From the NCBI GenBank assembly GCA_038229295.1, contig JBBROO010000062.1:1-13437 (forward strand): a stretch of DNA of 13,437 nt. The letters run 5' to 3'. Below, in pieces: positions 1 to 7,330 of the stretch. Made by a program: the position numbers and the translations under genes. The DNA comes from JAJPGZ01 sp038229295 (GTDB lineage Bacteria; Verrucomicrobiota; Verrucomicrobiia; Chthoniobacterales; UBA10450). Each line of letters starts with the position of its first letter. Positions within the stretch are counted from its first letter, which is position 1. The notes under the pieces are model-generated. The model ran no database searches, had not been told where the DNA came from, and saw only the letters and a list, made by a program, of their open reading frames with translations.

Positions 1-1145
1 ACCAGCTCAATCCCGAGCATGAGTCCTTTGCCGCGGACATCGCCGATCAAATTGTGTTTCTCTTTCAGCTTGTTCAACCCGGCGAAAAGTCTGTTCCCGA
101 TCTTGAGCGAATTTTCCTGGAGCTTCTCACGCTCAATAATTTCGAGGACGGCTTTGCCTTGCGCGCACACGACGGGATTTCCGCCGAAAGTGTTGAAATG
201 AATTCGCTGCGACAACGCGGCCGCAATCTTCGGCGTGGTCACGACCGCGCCTAACGGACAGCCGTTGCCGATTCCTTTTGCCATCGTCACGATGTCGGGA
301 ACCACACCCTGCGTCTCGAATCCCCAATAATGTGTGCCGGTGCGTCCGAATCCCGCCTGCACTTCATCAGCGATGCAGAGGCCGCCCGCGGCGCGGATGT
401 GTTCGTAAACGTGTTTGAGATATCCATCCGGAAATACGACGCAGCCGCCGACGCCTTGGATTGATTCGGCGATGAACGCTGCGACCTGACCCGAAGTCGC
501 GAAATCCAAAACTTCTTTCACATCGTCGGCATATTTTTTTCCAGCATCGACATCGTCGCGGCCCCATCTTCCGCGGTAGGGATCGGCCGCGATGGCGTGA
601 TGAACGCCGAAACTATGCGGCACATTAAATTTCCAAGTGCGATGCGCCGTTAGGCCCATGGTCGCGGCGTTGCCGCCGTGATAGGCATTGCGCAGCGCGA
701 TGATGTCGTAGTTGCCGGTGTAGGCGCGCGCCATCAGCAACGCGAGATCGTTCGCTTCCGAACCGGAGTTAACGAAATAACAAACCTTCAGGTCGCCCGG
801 CATTTTCGCGGCGAGCGCCTGCGCGTACTCGGCAATGTTCGGGTGCAGATAAATCGTGGTCGAGTGTTGCAGCGTTTCGTTTTGTTTCCGTGCAAGATCG
901 ACAACGTAAGGATGACAATGTCCCACGCTGACCGTGACGATGCCGCCGAGCGCATCCAGATAACGCCGCCCATGTTCGTCCCAAAGGTATTGCATTTTTC
1001 CCTCCACGAACATGATCGGCTTTTTGTAGTAGAGAAAAATTCCCGGGTTCAGGAATTCTTTGCGCAACCGCAACACTTCCTCGGCCGATGGGCCGCTGTA
1101 TTTTTTTGGTGAGTGGTCGCATGGCGGAAGCTCGGGAAGTTTCAT
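1..1145 (-). CDS. AGXT2-like class III aminotransferase (beta-alanine/3-aminoisobutyrate transaminase), 3' end beyond window
   Basis: PLP-dependent fold-type I aminotransferase, about 381 codons visible with no stop before the left edge. I read MKLPELPPCDHSPKKY at the start, VNSGSEAND (PLP phosphate loop), IADEVQAGFGRTG with the cofactor Asp near residue 260, and TMAKGIGNGCPLGA with the Schiff-base Lys near residue 290. The reading continues to GDVRGKGLMLGIEL, so only the C-terminal small domain is missing. The line-up, including the PPCD N-terminus, resembles mammalian and plant AGXT2 (alanine-glyoxylate / beta-alanine / 3-aminoisobutyrate aminotransferase). Beside the pyrimidine genes the likely reaction is beta-alanine or 3-aminoisobutyrate plus an oxo-acid to malonate or methylmalonate semialdehyde. 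The ATG overlaps the permease stop (ATGA), implying coupling. Family assignment is firm; the exact amino donor is inferred from context. Confidence 0.92.
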   Translation of the reverse strand, partial: MKLPELPPCDHSPKKYSGPSAEEVLRLRKEFLNPGIFLYYKKPIMFVEGKMQYLWDEHGRRYLDALGGIVTVSVGHCHPYVVDLARKQNETLQHSTTIYLHPNIAEYAQALAAKMPGDLKVCYFVNSGSEANDLALLMARAYTGNYDIIALRNAYHGGNAATMGLTAHRTWKFNVPHSFGVHHAIAADPYRGRWGRDDVDAGKKYADDVKEVLDFATSGQVAAFIAESIQGVGGCVVFPDGYLKHVYEHIRAAGGLCIADEVQAGFGRTGTHYWGFETQGVVPDIVTMAKGIGNGCPLGAVVTTPKIAAALSQRIHFNTFGGNPVVCAQGKAVLEIIEREKLQENSLKIGNRLFAGLNKLKEKHNLIGDVRGKGLMLGIEL

Positions 1146-2650
1146 GTCGATCTTGTATTCTTTTCCAAATTCAAAGTGCGCAGAGTGAGGTAAAGAACAA
1201 ACGCAATCGCGAACCCAACGAACCATGCGTAATCATAAAGCCGAACGAAGAACGCGGGCACGCTGGCAAGATCGACAAGTTTCACCGTGACGAGAAAGCC
1301 GGGAAGATTCGGCAAGACCGCGAGGATGAGCGCGATGATCGCCACGATGCTGAAACCGCCACTGAAATGATATTCGCCGTTCTCGCGATACAATTCCGCG
1401 ACGTGCAATTGCATCCGGCGCCAAATAAAATAATCCGCGATCATGATTCCGCCGATGGGGCCTAACAACGCGCTGTAGCCGACGAGCCAGGTGAATATGT
1501 AGCCCGAGGGATCGGCCACAAGTTTCCACGGCATCATGATTACGCCGATGATCCCGGTAATCAGACCGCCGGTGCGAAATGAAATTTTCTGCGGCGACAG
1601 ATGCGAGAAATCATTCGCCGGACTAACGACATTGGCCGCGATGTTGGTCGCGAGCGTGGCAATGCAAAGCGCGACCATCGCGACGACGAGGACGACGGGA
1701 TTGCTGAAGCGCGTTAGCACATCAACCGGATCCCAGATTGTTTGGCCGTAGATGATCGTGGTCGCGGAAGTGACGGCGACGCCGATGAAAGCGTAGAGGG
1801 CCATCGTTAGGGGAAGTCCCAGCGTTTGGCCGATGACTTGATCGCGTTGCGACGCGGCGTAGCGAGAAAAATCCGGAATGTTAAGCGAGAGCGTCGCCCA
1901 AAATCCGATCATGCCGGTGAGCGCAGGAACAAAGAAAGCGTAGAAGTGTCCGGCTTTCGGCTGACCGGGATCGAACGCCGATGGCTGCGAAAGAATCGGA
2001 CCGAAACCGCCGGCGTTTTGATACGCCCACCAGAGCAGCGCCAAACCGAGCGCGATCAACAACGGAGCTTTGATATTGAGCAGCCAGCGAATGCAATCGA
2101 TCCCTTTGTAAACCACCAGCATGTTGATCGCCCAAAAAAACATGAAGCATAGAAATTGCGCGAATGTGATGCCGAGAAAGTTTTGGGTCGATCCGTGGCC
2201 TAACGACGGCGCAAAGATCGACATGATCTTGTAGATGGCGTTGCCGCCGATCCAGGTTTGAATCCCAAACCAGCCGCAGGCGACAAACGCGCGCATAAGC
2301 GCGGGAATGTTCGCGCCGCGCGTGCCGAAGGACGCACGACAAAAAACAGGGAAGGGGATTCCGTATTTCGTTCCGGCATGTGCATTCAAAATCATCGGGA
2401 TGACGACGATAACGTTGCCGAGAAAGATGGTGATGATCGCCTGCGACCAATTCATGCCGCCGCCGATGAGCGACGAAGCCAGCATGTAAGTCGGGATGCA
2501 GGCCGACATCGAAATCCAAAGCGCGGCGAAACTGCCGACACGCCATTTGCGACGCTCGTTATGCACCGGCGCAAGGTCGGCATTGTAAAGTCGGCTCTGC
2601 GCAAGATCGACATCCACATCTGGCGCGAGCGAAGGCGATTCCGCGCTCAT
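1142..2650 (-). CDS. NCS1-family nucleobase/hydantoin permease
   Basis: Integral membrane transporter of about 502 residues with roughly 12 hydrophobic segments, the normal NCS1 size. The N-terminal cytoplasmic part ends in NADLAP, followed by helix 1 with ASLW-like AALWISMSACIPTYMLAS and the strong NCS1 signature HAGTKYGIPFPVFCRASFG. The CGWFGIQTWIGG segment carries a Trp and a Gln four residues apart, as in the substrate site of Mhp1. FWATLSLNIPDFSRYA and ANDFSHLSP follow. The family includes Mhp1 (hydantoin), plant PLUTO (adenine, guanine, uracil) and allantoin/uracil permeases. The neighbours make uracil, thymine or dihydropyrimidine import the likely role. I choose the ATG at 2650, which overlaps the dihydropyrimidinase stop as TGATG; a TTG one codon upstream is possible. 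The stop overlaps the aminotransferase ATG. Exact substrate is unknown. Confidence 0.93.
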   Translation of the reverse strand: MSAESPSLAPDVDVDLAQSRLYNADLAPVHNERRKWRVGSFAALWISMSACIPTYMLASSLIGGGMNWSQAIITIFLGNVIVVIPMILNAHAGTKYGIPFPVFCRASFGTRGANIPALMRAFVACGWFGIQTWIGGNAIYKIMSIFAPSLGHGSTQNFLGITFAQFLCFMFFWAINMLVVYKGIDCIRWLLNIKAPLLIALGLALLWWAYQNAGGFGPILSQPSAFDPGQPKAGHFYAFFVPALTGMIGFWATLSLNIPDFSRYAASQRDQVIGQTLGLPLTMALYAFIGVAVTSATTIIYGQTIWDPVDVLTRFSNPVVLVVAMVALCIATLATNIAANVVSPANDFSHLSPQKISFRTGGLITGIIGVIMMPWKLVADPSGYIFTWLVGYSALLGPIGGIMIADYFIWRRMQLHVAELYRENGEYHFSGGFSIVAIIALILAVLPNLPGFLVTVKLVDLASVPAFFVRLYDYAWFVGFAIAFVLYLTLRTLNLEKNTRST

Positions 2651-4029
2651 CAAAAATGCGTCGGCTCGCGTTCGAGAAATTTTCCGCGGCCGAATTCGCC
2701 GACGAATTCACCATCGCGCGCCGCGATTTTTCCGCGCACGGTCACGACGTGCGGCCGCCCTTCGATTTCCATTCCTTCGAACGAATTGTAATCGAGATTC
2801 ATGTGGTGCGTCTTCGCCGAAATGGTTCCGCGATAATTCCGATCGTAGACCACGATGTCCGCGTCGCTTCCAACCTCGATCGCGCCTTTGCGCGGGTACA
2901 AACCAAAAAGTTTCGCCGCCTGCGTGCTCGTCGTTTCGACAAAACGCTTCATGTCGATCTTGCCGCGGTTGGCGCCGTGAGTGAAATACAGATTGATGCG
3001 GTCCTCGAGCGACGGAATTCCGTTCGGGATTTTCGTGAAATCATCGCGGCCCATTTGTTTTTGCGTCGCGAAATCGAACGGCGCGTGATCGGTCGCCAGG
3101 GTGGCGATTTTTCCGTCGAACAAGGCACGCCAAAGCACCTCCTGATTTTGTGAGTGGCGCAAAGGCGGCGACATCACGTTCTTGGCGCCCTCAAAGTTCG
3201 GTTCGGCAGCCGTGAGATCGAGCAGCAAATATTGGATCAACGTCTCAACCCAAACATTGACGCCGCGTTCTTTCCCGCGCAGCGCTTCATTCAGCGCCTC
3301 TTCGCAGCTGGTATGGACAGTGTAAACGTGCGCGCCGGTCATTTCCGCAAAAGTCATGAGGTGATGGACGCCTTCGGCTTCGACCATCGGTGGCCGGCTC
3401 CAGTAATGAAACTCCGGCCCCGTTTTGCCTTCGGCCAAAAGTTTCTTCTGCAATTCCAAAACGAGATCGGCATTCTCGCAATGCGCCGTGACAATGACGC
3501 CGAGTTTCTTCGCCAGCTCGAGTGTCCGATAAAGTTCTTCGTCCGTGACGCCGAACGCGCCTTTGTAAGCGAGAAACACTTTGAAGCTGGCAATGCCGCG
3601 CCTAACGATCTCGCAAAAATCCTGTTCGGCTTCACTGTCATAGCGCGTGACGCCCATATGGAAGGTGAAATCACACGCGCTGTTCCCTTCCGCTTTGTTC
3701 CGCCACAGTTCGAAAGCTTCCAGCGGTCTGTCGCTGCGCGCCGGGCAGATCATCTCTATAAATGTGGTCGTTCCTCCGATTAACGCGGCGCGGCTCGCCG
3801 TCTCGTGCGTGTCTTTCGCGTAAGTGCCCATGAAAGGCAGGTGGATGTGCACGTGCGGATCAATCCCGCCGGGGAAAACAAATTTGTCGGTGGCATCGAC
3901 GACCTCATCCGCCGGTTGATTGTCGATCTTGGGCTCAATGCGCGTGATCGTTTCGCCTTCGCAATAAATGTCGCCGAGGAAGCGTTTTTCGGCGGTGATG
4001 ATTTCTCCGCCCTTAATCAGAAGCGACAT
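2650..4029 (-). CDS. Dihydropyrimidinase / D-hydantoinase
   Basis: Cyclic amidohydrolase of 459 residues, typical length, opening 5,6-dihydrouracil or dihydrothymine to N-carbamoyl-beta-alanine or N-carbamoyl-3-aminoisobutyrate in the cytosol. The binuclear metal site is complete: HVH at residues 59-61, Lys150 in SFKVFLAYKG (the carbamylated bridging lysine), Tyr155, His183 in TAHCEN, His239 in VHTSC and Asp314 in ATDHAPF. These positions match the D-hydantoinase/dihydropyrimidinase pattern nearly residue for residue. The ATG at 4029 lies 9 nt after the stop of the preceding dehydrogenase without an obvious Shine-Dalgarno, and the stop overlaps the permease start. Two copies of the CAAGATCGACA motif lie within it (encoding GKIDM and PKIDN). 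Allantoinase is an alternative from the same superfamily, but the operon is pyrimidine-type. Confidence 0.94.
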   Translation of the reverse strand: MSLLIKGGEIITAEKRFLGDIYCEGETITRIEPKIDNQPADEVVDATDKFVFPGGIDPHVHIHLPFMGTYAKDTHETASRAALIGGTTTFIEMICPARSDRPLEAFELWRNKAEGNSACDFTFHMGVTRYDSEAEQDFCEIVRRGIASFKVFLAYKGAFGVTDEELYRTLELAKKLGVIVTAHCENADLVLELQKKLLAEGKTGPEFHYWSRPPMVEAEGVHHLMTFAEMTGAHVYTVHTSCEEALNEALRGKERGVNVWVETLIQYLLLDLTAAEPNFEGAKNVMSPPLRHSQNQEVLWRALFDGKIATLATDHAPFDFATQKQMGRDDFTKIPNGIPSLEDRINLYFTHGANRGKIDMKRFVETTSTQAAKLFGLYPRKGAIEVGSDADIVVYDRNYRGTISAKTHHMNLDYNSFEGMEIEGRPHVVTVRGKIAARDGEFVGEFGRGKFLEREPTHF

Positions 4030-4038
4030 GGGCCGGAA

Positions 4039-5520
4039 TTATTTTTTCCAAACGTCGCCGACGCCGTCGCCGAACCAGCGCGTCGACACAACTTTCTGCT
4101 GCGTGTAAAACTGCACGCCTTCTTTTCCCTGGATGTGGAGATCGCCATAGAACGATTCGTCCCAGCCGGTGAATGGAAACATCGCCATCGTCGCCGGCAC
4201 GCCGACATTGATGCCGACCATTCCCGCTTTCACCCGATGTTTGAACTCGCGCGCGGCTTTGCCTGAGTTTGTAAAAATGGCGGCGCCGTTGCCGTAGGCG
4301 GATTTGTTCGCGGCTTCGATCGCATGATCAAGATCATCCATGCGCATGACGTTGAGCACGGGACCGAAAACTTCTTCGCGCGCGATCGTCATTTCATCGC
4401 GCACAAGATCGACAATCGTCGCGCCCATAAAAAATCCGTTAGGCGCATCGGGCACGCGAACGCTGCGACCGTCCGCGATGATCCTGGCGCCTTCTTTTTC
4501 GCCGGCCGCGACGAGGCCCATGACCCGATCTCGATGTTGCGCGGTGATGACCGGCCCCATGTCCGGCTGCGCCTGTGTGTCAGTCGGGCCAACTTTGATC
4601 GCGCGCGCAGCTTCGATCAGCGTCGGCAAAACGAACTCAGCCGCTTTACCAACCGTAATGGCGGTCGATCCCGCCATGCAACGTTCGCCCGCACATCCGA
4701 ACGCCGCGGTGGAAAGCGCTTCCACCGTGCGCGGCACATCCGCATCCGGCATCACGACGATGTAATTTTTCGCGCCGCCATTTGCCTGCACGCGTTTGCC
4801 GTGACGCGTGCCGGTTTCGAAAACGTGTTTCGCCACCGGCGACGAACCGACGAACGAGATCGCTTTCACTTTTGGATGCGTCAGCAATGCATCAACGCAG
4901 TCGCGGCCGCCGTGAACCAAATTCAAAACTCCTTTTGGCAAACCGGCTTTCTCCAAAAGCTCGACAATCAAAACAGAAGTGAGCGGAACTTTTTCGCTTG
5001 GCTTGAGGACGAAAGTATTTCCGCACGCGAGCGCGTTCGGAAACATCCACATCGGCACCATCGCCGGAAAATTGAATGGCGTGATGCCGACGCAAACACC
5101 GAGAGGCTGATGCATCGTTTCGCAATCGACGCCGCGCGCGAGCTGCTCGAGCGTGTCGCCCATCAGCAACGATGGAATGCCGCAGGCGTATTCAATGTTC
5201 TCGATGCCGCGGTAAGCGCTGCCGCGTGCTTCCGCCAGAGTTTTGCCGTGTTCACGCGTGACGCATTCGCAGATACGATCGAAGTTTTCCTCGATCAACT
5301 GGCGGTAGCGAAAGAACAATCGCGCGCGTTCGACTGGCGGCGTGTCGCGCCATTCTGGAAACGCCGCCGCCGCCGCTTCCACGGCAAGATCGACATGTTC
5401 CTTTCCGCACATCGGCACCTCGGCAATGACGTCGCCGCGCGACGGATTAAAAACCGGCGTCGTCGCAACGCCGGAAATCTCGCGCCATTCACCACCGATG
5501 AAAACCGGCGCGGTTTTCAT
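4039..5520 (-). CDS. mmsA: CoA-acylating methylmalonate/malonate-semialdehyde dehydrogenase
   Basis: Aldehyde dehydrogenase superfamily, 493 residues from the chosen start. It converts malonate or methylmalonate semialdehyde plus CoA and NAD+ to acetyl- or propionyl-CoA and CO2, the last step of reductive pyrimidine (and valine) breakdown. MMSDH hallmarks are GITPFNFPAMVPMWMFP, the substrate-binding FVGSSPVA loop, NGGAKNY where ordinary ALDHs carry the general-base Glu, and GCAGERCMA with the catalytic Cys at about residue 281. The frame stays open 16 codons upstream (to 5568), but that extension translates G-rich heptads (GLGFWDLGF) and is not family-like, so the ATG at 5520 giving MKTAPVFIGGEW is preferred. 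A GGGG run from the heptad tract sits at Shine-Dalgarno distance. Two CAAGATCGACA motifs encode HVDLAV and IVDLV. Confidence 0.95.
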   Translation of the reverse strand: MKTAPVFIGGEWREISGVATTPVFNPSRGDVIAEVPMCGKEHVDLAVEAAAAAFPEWRDTPPVERARLFFRYRQLIEENFDRICECVTREHGKTLAEARGSAYRGIENIEYACGIPSLLMGDTLEQLARGVDCETMHQPLGVCVGITPFNFPAMVPMWMFPNALACGNTFVLKPSEKVPLTSVLIVELLEKAGLPKGVLNLVHGGRDCVDALLTHPKVKAISFVGSSPVAKHVFETGTRHGKRVQANGGAKNYIVVMPDADVPRTVEALSTAAFGCAGERCMAGSTAITVGKAAEFVLPTLIEAARAIKVGPTDTQAQPDMGPVITAQHRDRVMGLVAAGEKEGARIIADGRSVRVPDAPNGFFMGATIVDLVRDEMTIAREEVFGPVLNVMRMDDLDHAIEAANKSAYGNGAAIFTNSGKAAREFKHRVKAGMVGINVGVPATMAMFPFTGWDESFYGDLHIQGKEGVQFYTQQKVVSTRWFGDGVGDVWKK

Positions 5521-5587
5521 AAACCCCAAATCCCAAAACCCAAGTCCCAGGGAAATCTCAAACTCCAAACGCCAATAAACCCAAACC
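5521..5587. repeat. C-rich heptad-like tract, left flank of the four-helix-bundle unit
   Basis: A simple-sequence tract built from AAACCC, AAATCCC and AAACTCC units lies between the mmsA start and the stop of the four-helix-bundle gene. CCAAATCCCAAA at 5526-5537 is repeated exactly in inverted orientation at 6078-6089 on the other side of that gene. Read in the minus direction it is G-rich. No gene is visible in it. Confidence 0.75.
5524..5548 (-). promoter_or_regulatory. Potential G-quadruplex in the mmsA leader
   Basis: On the minus strand, hence in the mRNA, four G-runs (GGG, GGG, GGG, GGGG) are separated by 4-nt loops (ACTT, TTTT, ATTT). The last run ends 3 nt before the mmsA ATG at 5520. 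This fits the usual four-run quadruplex pattern and would cover the ribosome-binding region. Folding and function are inferred; only the pattern is seen. Confidence 0.45.
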
Positions 5588-5599
5588 GCATCATTTCAT

Positions 5600-6034
5600 T
5601 CATTCGTTTCCTTTTCGGTAGATGCTCGCGAAAATGAGATGCAATTCTCTCGCTTCGCGAAATATTTCGCGCGCCTCGTTAGCCAGCGCCGGCTCAGACG
5701 CGGCGATCATGCGAAGAAAATGTTTCGTTTCCTTGGCTTCCTTTACACAGCGGCCGATCACATTCCGGAAATCTTTCTTGGAGACGCGCTCATCCGCCTC
5801 GCAATAATTCGCGCCGACACTTGTGCCGCATCCAACAATCTGATCGATCAGTCGATTGTTTGTTGGACTGCGCGGAATTTTCTTTGAGAACCGCACAATC
5901 GTTTCGCCAAATTGCGCGGTGCGTTCTTCCAAATCGAATGGATGCTTCGCCGCTCCATTCCCGCCGGCAACTTCGGCTATCGTAGCCGTAGTCAGAGCAC
6001 CGGTATCGTAGAAGAATTCGGGGCGACGTCCCAC
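5600..6034 (-). CDS. Four-helix-bundle protein (23S rRNA intervening-sequence / Avd-like family)
   Basis: Small basic protein whose conserved core runs from FDLEERTAQFGETIVRF through RSPTNNRLIDQIVGCGTSVGANYCEAD and SKKDFRNVIGRCVKEAKETKHFLRMIAASEP to LHLIFASIYRKGNE. This is the TIGR02436/PF05635 four-helix-bundle family, known from 23S rRNA intervening sequences and related to the Avd accessory proteins of diversity-generating retroelements; the cellular role of stand-alone members is unknown. The start is uncertain. The frame is open to an ATG at 6127 inside preA, but that extension translates G-rich heptads, and no ATG follows before the conserved core. I give the GTG at 6034; a TTG just before EERT is another option. 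The gene interrupts an otherwise compact pyrimidine operon and is flanked by inverted heptad tracts, suggesting an acquired unit. Confidence 0.8.
   Translation of the reverse strand: MGRRPEFFYDTGALTTATIAEVAGGNGAAKHPFDLEERTAQFGETIVRFSKKIPRSPTNNRLIDQIVGCGTSVGANYCEADERVSKKDFRNVIGRCVKEAKETKHFLRMIAASEPALANEAREIFREARELHLIFASIYRKGNE
5974..5988. repeat. Short perfect hairpin near the 5' end of the four-helix-bundle gene
   Basis: CGGCTA and TAGCCG form a 6-bp stem with a 3-nt loop (TCG). It lies upstream of the conserved protein core, in the part of the reading frame whose translation looks non-conserved, so it may be an untranslated leader structure of the unit. Function unknown. Confidence 0.4.
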
Positions 6035-6049
6035 GGACCTTGAAGCTTT

Positions 6050-6097
6050 CGGTTTGGAGCTTCCGTGGGGTTTGGGGTTTGGGATTTGGTGCTTCAC
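6050..6097. repeat. G-rich heptad-like tract, right flank of the four-helix-bundle unit
   Basis: The tract holds TTTGGGG, TTTGGGA and GGTTTGG units just after the preA stop codon. TTTGGGATTTGG at 6078-6089 is the exact inverted copy of 5526-5537. With the left tract it brackets the four-helix-bundle gene over about 570 bp. Three runs of three or more Gs occur on the plus strand. Confidence 0.72.
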
Positions 6098-6101
6098 TTC
6101 C

Positions 6102-7247
6102 TCACGTCGCGTCGCGCGCCAGCGCATCCGATTGCTTCACGAAATCGTCACCGCTCCATTCGTTATCCGCGCGCACCATTTTCTTCGCCGCCACTTCCTC
6201 CGCGACTGCTTTGTCCTTCGCCTTGCGCTCCTTTTGCATGCGCACCAATTCGGCGTGCGTGGTGAAGTAATCGAGACTCTTGCCTTTGAAATCGGCCAGC
6301 GTTTCGAATTTGTGTTTCTCCATGAACGCGAGCAGCTCGTCGCACATTCGTTTTACGCAATCGTAACCGAACTTCATCACACCAGTGCAAACCTGCGTCG
6401 TGTCCGCGCCTAACAAGATGAATTGTGCCGCGTCGCCGCCGCTCTCGATTCCGCCGATGGCCGATAAAGTTTTCCCCGGAAATTCGCTTCGAATCATCGT
6501 CGCGATTTCCATTACCATCCGGAGCGCGATTGGCCTAACGGCTTTACACGAATAGCCGCCCGGCGTCGTGAATCCCTCGACCGTCGGCTCCGGCCGCAGC
6601 GTGTCGAGATTCACCGCCATCACGCTGCGAATCGTATTGATCGCGCTCACGCCCTGACATCCGCCACGAAACGCTGCGCGACTTGGATCAGTAATGCGCG
6701 TCACGTTTGGCGTCATCTTTGCCCACACCGGTTTCTTCGCCGCTGCCAAGACCCAGCCGCAAACTTCTTCGACGATCTCCGGATTCTCGCCCATGGCCGC
6801 GCCCATTTTCCGTTCCGGCAAACCATGCGGACACGAAAAATTTAGTTCGAACGAATCGACGCCCACATCCTGGCAGCGCTCGACAATCTCGATCCACGCA
6901 TCGCGATTATATTCTTCCATGATCGACGCGATCAGCACGCCGTCGGGAAATTGGTCTTTGCACTTTTTGAATTCATCCATCCAAATCTCGAACGGCCGAT
7001 CGCTAATTAGTTCGATGTTCTCCCAGCCGATCGGCTCCTTCCCATCTGCCGCCATCAATTTCGCATAGCGCGGCGCAACGTTAACGACTTTTGATGAATC
7101 GAGACTGATCGTTTTCGCAATGACCGCGCCCCAGCCTTCGCGAAACGCGCGATTGATGACGTTGAGATTCGTCCCCGGCGGCCCCGATCCAATGACGAAT
7201 GGATTCGGCAGCTTCAGTCCATCAACGGTAGTAGCGAGTGTCGGCAT
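6102..7247 (-). CDS. preA: Dihydropyrimidine dehydrogenase, PreA / plant PYD1-like
   Basis: FMN-dependent TIM-barrel oxidoreductase of 381 residues, reducing uracil and thymine to the 5,6-dihydro forms, the first step of the pathway. Seen: PNPFVIGSGPPG at the N-terminus, AKTISLD, FELNFSCPHGLPERKMG (residues 133-149), AKMTPNVT, GVSAINTI, PGGYSCKAVRPIAL and the FMN-phosphate region AIGGIESGGDAAQFILLGA. Bacterial PreA usually carries a C-terminal two-[4Fe-4S] ferredoxin domain. Here the tail is charged and helical (AELVRMQKERKAKDKA) with no CxxCxxC, as I recall for plant PYD1. The residue aligned with mammalian catalytic Cys671 is Met152. No PreT partner is in the window. The start is set by an excellent ribosome-binding site 6 nt upstream. 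The gene contains no CAAGATCGACA motif. Confidence 0.9.
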   Translation of the reverse strand: MPTLATTVDGLKLPNPFVIGSGPPGTNLNVINRAFREGWGAVIAKTISLDSSKVVNVAPRYAKLMAADGKEPIGWENIELISDRPFEIWMDEFKKCKDQFPDGVLIASIMEEYNRDAWIEIVERCQDVGVDSFELNFSCPHGLPERKMGAAMGENPEIVEEVCGWVLAAAKKPVWAKMTPNVTRITDPSRAAFRGGCQGVSAINTIRSVMAVNLDTLRPEPTVEGFTTPGGYSCKAVRPIALRMVMEIATMIRSEFPGKTLSAIGGIESGGDAAQFILLGADTTQVCTGVMKFGYDCVKRMCDELLAFMEKHKFETLADFKGKSLDYFTTHAELVRMQKERKAKDKAVAEEVAAKKMVRADNEWSGDDFVKQSDALARDAT

Positions 7248-7253
7248 AACTAA

Positions 7254-7260
7254 CTCCTTT
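7254..7260 (-). promoter_or_regulatory. Ribosome-binding site of preA
   Basis: AAAGGAG on the minus strand, 6 nt before the ATG at 7247. It is the strongest Shine-Dalgarno I see in the window and fixes the preA start. Confidence 0.8.
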
Positions 7261-7306
7261 CTCGAATTCTACTCGTGACGAGGGACGAGTGACAAGCGAG
7301 TTGTAG

Positions 7307-7328
7307 CTGCCGCCGTCACTGGCGGCAG
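7307..7328 (-). other. Intercistronic hairpin after the amidohydrolase gene
   Basis: CTGCCGCC and GGCGGCAG form a perfect 8-bp GC-rich stem with a 6-nt loop, starting 2 nt after the amidohydrolase stop. In the minus (transcribed) direction no T-run follows, so it is more likely an mRNA-processing or attenuation structure than a classical intrinsic terminator. The 82-nt spacer also holds ACTCGT/ACGAGT inverted copies and the preA ribosome-binding site. Confidence 0.45.
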
Positions 7329-7330
7329 AA

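Noticed and set aside
2650..4029. Allantoinase, with the M20 enzyme as allantoate amidohydrolase
   Set aside because: Both belong to suitable superfamilies and purine genes are nearby, but the same transcription unit carries dihydropyrimidine dehydrogenase, MMSDH and an AGXT2-like transaminase, and the dihydropyrimidinase metal-site spacing fits. No uricase or other ureide gene is present.
5521..5568. N-terminal extension of mmsA to 5568
   Set aside because: The 16 extra residues are a translation of the G-rich heptads (GLGFWDLGF) and absent from the family; the ATG at 5520 gives a normal N-terminus.
4324..5637. 437-codon plus-strand open frame antisense to mmsA
   Set aside because: The translation is His/Arg-rich with no family features, and the opposite strand encodes a full-length MMSDH. 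Long antisense frames are expected in GC-rich coding DNA. The plus-strand frames at 3154-3783 and 3805-4266 are rejected for the same reason.
7307..7328. Intrinsic terminator between the amidohydrolase and preA
   Set aside because: The stem is strong, but no T-run follows in the transcribed direction, and preA with its strong ribosome-binding site follows at once; kept only as a hairpin.
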